Origin: Saccharum officinarum
Lineage: Eukaryota; Streptophyta; Magnoliopsida; Poales; Poaceae
Length of the DNA: 64,000 nt
NCBI GenBank assembly: GCA_020631735.1
Contig: CM036162.1
Coordinates: 89,170,016-89,234,015 of the forward strand
Direction of reading: 5' to 3'
Below the pieces are notes generated by a model, which saw only the letters and a list, made by a program, of their open reading frames with translations, was not told where the DNA came from and made no database searches. The position numbers and the translations under genes were made by a program. Position 1 is the stretch's first letter. Each line of letters opens with the position of its first letter. Below are positions 55,793 to 64,000 of the stretch, piece after piece.

Positions 55793-58700
55793 TCAAGCTG
55801 AAGGGGATGGCCCCACCGGTGCCTGGCTGGTCGAGACCGCAGGCTTCGTTGGTTGGCTTGCAGCTGATGGCATTTCCAGCTGGTTTGTCGACGGCGTACC
55901 CTGTACAGGTGCTGTCCCACCTCCGCACAGGTTAATATCGCCAATTATCTTTGAAGACAATTCCAGCTGGGTCGTCCGAAGCTCCTCGGCCTTGTCTGGG
56001 TCTACCTCCTTCGGGTACCCAGCCTCCAAGCGTTTGAGATCGATCAGGGGGTAGTGAGCACGCACCATGCTCAGCACATGGGCACCCGTGTACTCACCCG
56101 CCTCCTTCACGAAGTCTTGGAACCATCCCCATGCTTTCTTGCATCTCTCGACCAGTCCGAGCTGGGGCATCTTTAGCTCTTCTTCTGTGAGCGCCGGGTC
56201 GATAAGGTCGAGGATGGGCACAATGCCAGTTGCCATTTCTTGGCACCGCTTTTTCCACATGTCCCGCTCCTCGGTGGTTTTAAGGCATTGTGCTTTCAAG
56301 TCGTCACGTTCCTTGATCACGGCCTCCAGGTGCTTCTTGGCATTGACTTTCAAAACTGAAAATAGTACAAGACATCAAACGTGATGACACGGCAAGGCAA
56401 GGTGGGCAATAGAATGAGAAAGGGGGTCTGGAGTGCTTACTTTTCAGGTCATCTTTCATTTTGTTATTTTGGTTTTGGAGTTCCGACTGGCTGCGTGCCA
56501 GTTTCTCATTGTCCTCCTTTAGGTAATCGCATTCTGCAAGCACACGGCTGTTTTCCCCCTGGAGGCGGGTCACTTCAGCTTCTAAACCTGCATTACAGCT
56601 ATTACTGCAAAGAACAAATTAACACAAGTCCTACACTTGTTATGATACGGTGAAAACTTACCTGTTTTCTCCTGCTCTTTGCGTTGAAGTTGGCCGACCA
56701 GATCTTGGTTTTGTGCTTCTCGGTTTGTCCTCTCCTGGTTGGCGGTTTCAAGTTGGTGCCGTAGGCGTTCCACTTCAGCCGTCAGCTCCTTATTGGCCGT
56801 CGTGATTCCTTCTATCTGGTCGAAGCACCGTTTTCGGTATCTTGCAGTTTTCATCAAGTCCTGCATACAGACAAGCTACGTCAAATAGTTCGACTATACA
56901 ACAGGGTCAGGGGCTCAAACCAAATATACCTGGACTTCCGTCACCAGACGCTTGGCCGCCCGTTCGACTCTTAAGGTCTCTTCGATTTCTGGGATTTCTT
57001 CGTGCATGACCCATTCGTCGTTCCGATAGCGCGACACATATACATGTTGTCGCCTATCTTGGGGACGGTCCAGGATTTCTTCCACTTCATCCTCTTCAGC
57101 CTCCTGTTCGGGAGGCGGCACTGGTCTGGAGTTTGCAGACTCCACTAGGGCTTTCCCACGAGCCGTCGCGTCAGCAACCATGTTCTGGACAACTTCTGGC
57201 TGCTGCTCTTCGGCTAGATTCAGCTCCCTTGGCGCCGTGGTATCCGCCTCAGCAGGGTTCGTGCTTGGAGCACTCGTATTCTGTTCGGTTGTTTTCTCGA
57301 CCAGCTGCTCGGGGACTGGCGTCTGGTTGTCCACCTGCTGAGGTTCAAGCGGAGTCCCTGCTACGGGCTCCTCCATGACTGATTGCTGAGCAGCTTGTCC
57401 CGCTGTTGTCGGTGAGGACATTCCGCACCCAGCTAGCTGGTCGGGGCTTTCGGTGGAGGCCGATCTAATGAACTCAGAGACAAATTAAGAAGATAATAGC
57501 ATCCAATGCAAAATGCAAGGCTTACATCAAACAAAATACTTACAGTTTCGACTTGCGGAAGGATGTGGCAAAGGAACGTCTCCTCGACCGCCCCTGCTCC
57601 GCTTGCTCGGCAGTTTCCACCGGGACTTGTTCAATCCCTGGTATGGGCGTCGGAGTATGGTGTGGCAAGTTTCCTTCGTCTGTCCTCTGTGCATCAGTGG
57701 TTGGTGCTGTGACCACTGCTGGCCTAGAGGAGCCACCCTGCTCCGTCGGTTCTACTTGTCTTCTCCTCTTTTTGGGGACGAGCCGGAAGATGTCCGCATC
57801 CTCTGCTTCGTCGTCCGACAAAGGAAAGATGGCTTGACGTCGTTTGACAGCAGCCGGACGCTTGCCAGCGGCTCTGGTCAAGGCGTCTTCAACGGTCTCG
57901 AATACCGCCCGGTTAATGTCGTCGGTCCTGGCGCTGGTATGGGTGGCTGGGCCGGTAGGTTGCGGCCATTCTACACCAGGGGGAGGCGACACGAACACTT
58001 CTGCCCAGTCATGGCCATTACACTGAGACACAAAATAAAGGAAAAGACAGTTATTTTCTTGATATAACATGACTCTACAGTTAAAAGGAGGCGTCATTTA
58101 CCTTTGGGGGAAGTCGAGTCAGTTTGAAGGCATGTTCGATGGCGTTCAGTACAACATAATTTGGATCGGCCAAATTGAACAGCTCTCCAATCCTGGCCTT
58201 GATCTCCGTCTTATCGAGTGGCTCTTTTCTGGTCCTTGTCGGATCCGCGCTCCCTTGGTATTCGAAGCCAGGATGAATCCTTTTCTGGCATGGCTGAATT
58301 CATCGGCTAATGAAGTTTCCGACCACGCTCGGGCCATCAAGCCTTCTCCATGGGATCATCTCGAGCAGTTCGGTGATCTGTTCCAGGTTTTCGGGTTTTT
58401 CTGACCAGCTATTTTTCTTCTCTGGAATTAGCCCCACGTCGCACAGAGTGATGGTGTTCGGCTCTTCACGGATGTAGAACCATTTCTTATACCACTCGTC
58501 CAAAGAAGTGTTCCACGGACAGTGCAGGTATTGCGCCTTCATGCCGTCACGCAGGTTCAGGTATACGCCTCCGGCGATCTTTGAGCCACCGCTTCCTTTT
58601 TTCCGAAGACAGAACAGGTGGCGAAAGAGGTCGAAATGGGGATGAAAGCCACCATACGCCTCGCAGAGATGGATGAAGGTAGAGACGAGAAGAATCGAGT

Positions 58701-58987
58701 TGGGATGCAGATTGCAAATCCCAATCTTGTAGTACAAGCAGAGACCTTGAAGGAAAGGGTGTACTGGAATCCCGAAACCCCGTTTGAAGAAATCTTCGAA
58801 AACCACGATCTCACCTGGTTGTGGATCAGGGAAGCTTTCTCCTTCCGGTGCGCGCTATCCAGCGAGGGCTTTGTTGTGGAGCACTCCCATGGCGACAAGG
58901 TCTTCGATGGTGTGCTCGTTGCTTCGAGACTTCCACCACTCCTTCGTCATGATTTCGCTTTTCTTCTGGGCGTTTTTTTCTCGCCAT
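55793..58987 (-). pseudogene. Antisense accessory gene, right arm, six-exon form
   Basis: This is the fullest version of the accessory gene. Exon 1 from ATG 58987 carries the gypsy-type transposon domain (FFKRGFGIPVHPFLQG). One extra base in the A run just after the start shifts the first codons, and the TGA of the left arm is also present (about 58301). Exon 2 has PKKRRRQVEP and exon 3 (about 57460-56932) is acidic. Exon 4 (about 56866-56663) and exon 5 (about 56590-56440) encode coiled coil (TANKELTAEVERLRHQLE, NEKLARSQSELQNQNNK). Exon 6 (about 56357-55793) begins with coiled coil and ends with a helical domain and a Ser/Pro/Thr-rich tail. Splice sites GT...AG are seen at each boundary. The product resembles a scaffold-like protein. 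Its role in the element is unknown. Confidence 0.75.
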
Positions 58988-59135
58988 TACGCGAAGTTTG
59001 CTAAGGAGGTGGATGCGATGGCAAGGGGATTTTGGCACTGTTTATCGGAGAAATAGGGTTTGGTAAGAGGAAGACGAAGATGAAGGTGGCGGCGGCGAAT
59101 GACGATGGGGAACGGTGACTGTAAGTTGCCAGATC

Positions 59136-59149
59136 TATATTATAAATAA
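59136..59149 (-). promoter_or_regulatory. TATA region of right-arm accessory gene
   Basis: On the minus strand TATTTATAATATA lies about 150 bp before ATG 58987, as in the left arm. Confidence 0.65.
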
Positions 59150-59164
59150 CAAAGAGTACCGTCG

Positions 59165-59842
59165 TTTCGCCTGCCTGAGATTCTTGGGAGACGTGCGCAC
59201 GCGTGACGGACAGATTTTTCACACCACCTCGAGATCTACGCCAATAAATGTGTTCCTTCGTCACCAGTGAACACAGTTCGGTCAGCGAGCTCATGCTTCG
59301 GGGACTGCCTCGATCACTCTCCGACCACGGCTCAGGGACTTTGTGTCTCAACTACATGCGACTGGCGACTCGCATACAGTTGGGATATTCTTTCTCATTT
59401 AGACCTTGCTAAAAGGCTCATACCTCGCCTTCCAGCAAACTCGGGGACTACATTGGTACGATGCACCTGCCGGTGCATCTCGTATCGCCTGTACGACGGT
59501 TGGATTCTCAATTTAACAAGGAATTCTTTTTAGACCCTGGCACCACGTGCCTATGTCACCTACTACCAGGCTCGGGGACTAAGTGGGCACACTTCACCTC
59601 GCGGTGAATGTGCTTATTTTTCGACCACTATGCCTCTGATGATCAAAGATGCTACGCTTCAAGACGCACTTACATTTCTTTTTAGCAATACAAGTGGGCA
59701 CACTTCCCGGGACGGAAATCTTTTTCTTTTTTCTTAAGAGCACCATACATTCTTCGGACAACCTACTTCTCCGGTGATGACGGTGGTTGGAGAAGGTTAA
59801 AATGGTGTGTCGCAGCATAATACATGATGCTCGGGGACTAGC
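59165..59842 (+). other. Pre-LTR region with reiterated CTCGGGGACT motifs, right arm
   Basis: Non-coding. GCTCGGGGACT-like copies lie at about 59297, 59330, 59440 and 59570, and the last, GCTCGGGGACTAGC, ends one base before the LTR. It includes GGAATTCTTTTTAGACCCTGG near 59518, which also appears at the central junction. Confidence 0.7.
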
Positions 59843-60315
59843 TGTGGGGGTATTAACCCCTATACCCCTACGGCTAAGCTTGGGCTGGCCTGGATCGATG
59901 GTTTTAGTCCACCCAAAAGGTGACGTGCGGCCCAGTTAACCTGATCGGAGTCCCGCACAAGGAATCAAGACGGATTTGGTGACCAAGCAAGATCCTGGTC
60001 GGTTAGAATAGGAATCTTTATCCGGCCACATATGGCAATTGTAACTGACTAGGATTAGTTTCCAGATCTGTAACCCTGCCCCTCGGACTATATAAGGCGG
60101 GCAGAGGACCCCTCTAAAAAACATCTCTCATTGACATACCACAATACAAATCAGACGCAGGACGTAGGTATTACGCCTTCTTGGCGGCCGAACCTGGATA
60201 AAACTTCGTGTCTGTCTTGCGTCACCATCTTGTTTGGAGCTTGCGCATCTGTCTGCCGATAATCTACTACCTTAGGCATACCCCTAGGTAGACTGCCGAC
60301 CATATTTCGTCGACA
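59843..60315 (+). repeat. LTR type A, internal position
   Basis: 473 bp, TGTGGGGGTATTAACCCC to CGTCGACA. It is preceded by the polypurine-like site and followed directly by a primer-binding site, so it has the surroundings of both a 3' LTR (of the gag-pol unit) and a 5' LTR (of the next unit). It contains TATATAAGG near 60090-60099. Confidence 0.92.
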
Positions 60316-60316
60316 G

Positions 60317-60334
60317 TGGCGCGCCAGGTAGGGG
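60317..60334 (+). other. tRNA primer-binding site of the pol-less unit
   Basis: TGGCGCGCCAGGTAGGGG, identical to the sites at 48496 and 18251 (minus strand). Confidence 0.82.
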
Positions 60335-63235
60335 TCCCCTTTAGGGGTTGTGTGTGCTGATCTTCCGACGAATCAGATGGCGATTTTTTTTCATCAACAT
60401 CATACGCGGCGACTCGATCGTGGCGGCATCCTTCCACAACAATATCTACGGCAACTCAGCTTCATGCACCGAGCCATGAAATCAATCTACTATGACGACT
60501 TCCGTCGTTAACCTGATGAGACTCAATCGACAAGATCCAACGACGAAGTCTAGATCGGATTCAGAGAGTTGATCCAGTACGCGTACCAAAGGCGGCGACA
60601 AATTATCTTGCTGGCTGCTGCCGCACGTGGATCAAGAAGAAGCTCAGACCGACGTTGTGCGGTCCCAAGATTCCAATCCGTTAGATCGATTTGCTGGCAG
60701 ACCCTTTTTCCATCGACGACCACGACAATGCCAAATTTGGCATGCAAAGACGGATTTGCATGGAGGAGTATGCATGCATCTACACGGTCATACATGCATC
60801 CACGTTATCCTCAGCCAGCGAGCAAAAGGGAGCTAATTATCAATAGTCGTACAAGCTACACGCACGTACTCGTCATCATGCGAGCAATCCGATCGTGCAG
60901 AAAGCCGGCACGACTTGTCAACGTGCCCAAAAGCTAGCAAGATGCGCGCATGCCTACCGCTGGAGCTCGGAGAAGATGGCGCACAGAACAGATCGGAACG
61001 TCAAGGCCACATACCGTGCTCGTGGAACAACCGAAGGCAAAGCCGTCCAAGCCATCGCCGAGCCATCCAGCGAGCCATATCGAGCCGACTAGCGAGCCGC
61101 TAAGCGAGCCACGTCGAGCCGCACGAGCTGTCAGCGAGCCACGTCGAGCCGTCAAGCGAGCTACGCCGAGCTCTTTAAACTGCATCTACTCCGGACCACG
61201 TCGACCACGTCCTGAACGGCTCCGCCGAGCTCCGACCACCAGACCACGTCGACCACGCCCCGAGCGGCTCCGCCGAGCTTCGACCACCTCGACCACAAGA
61301 CTACGTCGCAATGATGATCGCCGCGAAGAGTGGCGCTACGACAATCGCGACCACAGTCATGAAGACAGTTCGAAAAACTCGAGGACCGGACAACTTCATC
61401 GCCAACGACACGTCAAGCCATCTCTCGAACATCGCAACATGCCGACTACTCCCACCGATCGTCAATAAAGCTAAGTATTATTTTTAATTGAAAATTTCTT
61501 CGATCGTCGTACACCTCCACCGACCACCCTAAGGGTGCGCTCCGCGTCAAATTTTCTCCATACATACAATCCAAAACATGTATAAGTTTTTACAATGGTT
61601 CGCCGATACGTTTTCCTTCCTGCTTGAGAATCCCAGAGCCGGCACTATCTCCGGCTCCACCCCACGTGTGCATGAGAGTCCGCCCCCTGCGCTACGGGTA
61701 GTCGGTAGTCGCTCCCTGGTAACACTGGCACTCTACGCGCGGCAGCGTTCCGTACCTCGCGCTACGAGATGTTGGTCAGCCCAGGGCTGGCGCATTCTTC
61801 AGGACAGGTTAATACATCGCGCTACGCCTCTACATAACAAAAGGGCTAAAAACAGCTAATGTTATTTTTCGAATATTACACCAAGTATAATTCATCGCCA
61901 ACCGAACACCAAGTGTTTACTTCACCTCCTATAGAGAGGTCAATATATTTCGTACATCATCATGTACTACCGCTCTCCGTGTTTATTTTTCAGGAACACA
62001 GTTCGGTCAACGAGCTCATGCTTCAGGGTTCACCAAGACCACTACGGTGCTCGAGGACTCTGGCCAGACCACGCTCGTGCTCGGGGACTCTGGCCAGACC
62101 ACGCCCGTGCTCGGGGACTCGCCAGACCACTCCGTGCATGCGCGCATGCACGTATGCATCGTCTCCACGAGCATGCAAGGGTCAACTCCGCGCATACATG
62201 TACGCCAAACAAAGGAGGTTTCGGACTGCATCTCGCCTCGAACATCGCCGTGACAACCGTGACTGCCGCCATAACGACAGATCGAAAAGCTCAAGGACCG
62301 GACGACTTCATCACCGCCGACCAGATTTCTATCAAAGATATTTATCTACAGGAATTTCGAGCTATGCTCAGGGACTTCGTCGCTCGCCTCTCGACCTACG
62401 CTCGGGGATTGCCTCAATCACTCTCTGACCATGGCTCGGGGACTTCATCGCTCGCTCCTCAAGCCGTGCTCGGGGACTGCCTCGATCACTCTCCGACCAT
62501 GACTCGGGGACTTCGTCGCTCGCTTCTCGACCTACGCTCGGGGACTGCCTCGATCACTCTCTGACCACGGCTCGAGGACTTCGTCGCTTTCGTCGCTCGC
62601 TCCTCGACTACTCTCCGACCATGGCTCGGGGATTTCGTCGCTCGCTCCTCGACCTGTGCTCGGGGACTGCCTCAACCACTCTCCGACCACGGCTCGGGGA
62701 CTTTGCGTCTCAACTACATGTGACTGGCAACTCGCATATAGTTGGGATATTTTTTCTCATTTGGACCTTGCAACAAGGCTCATACCTCGCCTTCCAGCAA
62801 GCTCGGGGACTACATCGGTACGATGCACCTGCCGGTGCATCTCGTATCGCCTGTACGACGATTGGATTCTCAACTTAACTGGGAATTCTTTTTAGACCCT
62901 GGCACCACGTGCCTACGTCACCTACTACCAGGCTCGGGGACTAAGTGGGCACACTTCACCTCGCGGTGAATGTGCTTATTTTTCGACCACTACGCCTCTG
63001 ATGATCAAAGATGCTACGCTTCAAGACACACTTACATTTCTTTTCAGAAATACAAGTGGGCACACTTCCTGGGACGGAAATCTTTTTCTTTCTTCTTAAG
63101 AGCATCATACATTCTTCGGACAACCTACTTCTCTGGTGACAACGGTGGTCGGAGATGTCAAGAACTCAAGCCTCACTATTCGGAGAAGGTTAAAATGGCG
63201 TGTCGCATTAGAATACATGGCGCTCGGGGACTAGC
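60335..63235 (+). mobile_element. Pol-less internal region of non-autonomous Tat-type element
   Basis: A 2.9-kb internal region between two LTRs with a primer-binding site and a pre-LTR region but no gag, protease, RT or integrase. Degenerate repeats include CGAGCCACGTCGAGCCG-like units at about 61040-61170 and GACCACGTCGACCACG-like units at about 61190-61300. Stretches such as CATGAAGACAGTTCGAAAA suggest old coding remnants, but all frames are broken. The last 500 bp (62730-63235) closely match the pre-LTR region 59350-59842. It would depend on proteins from an autonomous relative. Confidence 0.75.
62030..62720 (+). repeat. Repeat array of CTCGGGGACT units
   Basis: First, three short units of GCTCGGGGACTCTGGCCAGA type at about 62045-62125. 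Then about five longer units of roughly 80-100 bp combine CTCGGGGACTGCCTC, ATCACTCTCTGACCA and GGCTCGGGGACTTCGTCGC. The repeated core is the same sequence that precedes the LTR. Confidence 0.85.
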
Positions 63236-63644
63236 TGTGGGGGATAGACCCCTGGGTACCACAAGATGGTACATGGGCCGCACCATCCGAGGTGGCCTGG
63301 CCCATGAGATCAGGACGGGCACGGCGCTGCTTGGCGTGCACCGTAAGAGATTGTAATAGTACCAAATAGGATACTTTATTTATAACCTTGTCTCATCGGA
63401 GTATATAAGCAGGGGCAAGGGTCCCCTAGAGGACAGATCAAAAGAGGTTAATCTGTATACATCTCAATACAATACACCAAAGACACAGGACGTAGGGTGT
63501 TACGTCGATCAGACGACCCGAACCAGTCTAAATCGCTGTCTCTGCACCTTGTGTCACCATCTGGTTCCAGATCACACGCATCCTACCGATAATCTACCAC
63601 CACGGGCACCCCCTTGGTGGACTGCCGACCATATTTCGTCGACA
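63236..63644 (+). repeat. LTR type B, right edge of composite
   Basis: 409 bp, TGTGGGGGATAGACCCC to CGTCGACA. It shares its two ends with type A but differs in most of the middle. Its last 80 bases match the LTR remnant at 48413-48494. It includes TATATAAGCAGGG near 63402-63413 and is followed by GATGC. Confidence 0.9.
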
Positions 63645-64000
63645 GATGCATGGGAAGAATGTGGAGGATGAGAGGAAGGACGTGGAGGATGAAACTCTCA
63701 TCTAGGTTGTCACGTTGGGAAGCCTTAAGTGAACACTACTTTACGCATCATACTTTTACATGTTAGCATCAAAAGGGTTCATGTTTAACAAAGTAACGTT
63801 CAAGTCTTGTTATACTTTCTAAAAACAAATTGTGAGCATTTATTGTTCTTTCTGCTACAAGGCGCGCTAGAATGGAAGCCCAAGCTTTCGTTTCAAATGA
63901 AGTGGTAGTACCTCCGCGTGACACTATACTCCATCCTCCATGAAACCATTGTATATGTTGATTTTGATGCTTGGGAAGGATGTGGAGGATGAGAGGAAGG
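63645..64000. repeat. Tandem repeat of about 300-330 bp, right part
   Basis: This is the continuation of the third unit after the GATGC duplication, then the start of a fourth unit (GCTAGAATGGAAGCCC near 63865, TATGTTGATTTTGATGC near 63955). It extends past the window end. Confidence 0.85.

Larger units (their letters stand above)
42717..63644. mobile_element. Composite inverted Tat-type gypsy insertion with two U5 ends
   Basis: A 20,928-bp unit is flanked by GATGC at 42712-42716 and 63645-63649. Taking it and one GATGC out restores the host tandem repeat exactly as in neighbouring units. Its left edge is TGTCGACGAAATATGG and its right edge the complement CCATATTTCGTCGACA, so both outer edges are the U5 ends of LTRs. 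From the left it holds LTR (minus), accessory gene (plus), truncated pol (minus), an LTR remnant, gag-pol (plus), accessory gene (minus), LTR (plus), a pol-less internal region and LTR (plus). It is an inverted pair of close relatives, not a standard element. Confidence 0.88.

Noticed and set aside
60379..62564. Frames of 170-200 codons in the pol-less unit
   Set aside because: They run through short tandem repeats, overlap on different frames, and have no resemblance to gag or pol. Length is explained by the repeats.

Overview
The window looks like intergenic DNA from a large, retrotransposon-rich grass genome, probably of the sorghum, sugarcane or maize group. The grounds are Ty1/copia SIRE-type and Ty3/gypsy Tat-type elements with accessory genes, an L1 LINE, Tourist-like, hAT-like and Mutator-like MITEs, and one host-type gene, an F-box protein gene. 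I saw no RNA genes and no CRISPR. The taxonomic call is inference.

Two 100-base N runs (6026-6125 and 28187-28286) split the window into contig A (1-6025), contig B (6126-28186) and contig C (28287-64000). A is close to the reverse complement of B 21159-27197. B 6126-14626 is close to the reverse complement of C 28287-36784, including the F-box gene, the same LTR-element insertion and the same target site. The duplicated blocks stop exactly at the gap edges. The simplest reading is that B was scaffolded backwards and overlaps both neighbours, so the gaps are not real and the F-box gene at the start of B is a second, error-bearing copy of the intact one in C.

Contigs A and B (20776-28186) carry a SIRE-type copia element: the end of pol, a promoter-like GC-rich leader, a long accessory ORF after pol, a polypurine tract and a 1.6-kb LTR. 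More than a dozen CCGGACGC/GCGTCCGG motifs occur both in the LTR and upstream of the accessory ORF. In B this element sits in an L1 LINE that also holds a hAT-like MITE. Next to it is a complete 11.6-kb Tat-type gypsy element (7704-19347, target duplication CTGAG) that has lost protease and reverse transcriptase, with gag joined to RNase H-integrase, and carries an antisense accessory gene with its own TATA box.

Contig C repeats the 3' half of that gypsy element and then holds the intact F-box gene (35375-36628, minus strand) with a candidate 5'UTR intron. Upstream of it are an 893-bp Mutator-like foldback MITE, three Tourist-like MITEs and a decayed tandem repeat of about 300-330 bp. Inserted in that repeat is a 20.9-kb composite (42717-63644) flanked by a single 5-bp duplication, GATGC. 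Both outer ends of the composite are LTR U5 ends. It consists of a truncated minus-strand Tat element, a nearly complete plus-strand Tat element with gag-pol and an antisense accessory gene, a middle LTR, a 2.9-kb internal region without pol, and a final LTR of a second LTR type. The two halves form an inverted repeat with arms of more than 5 kb. This composite is the most unusual biological object in the window.
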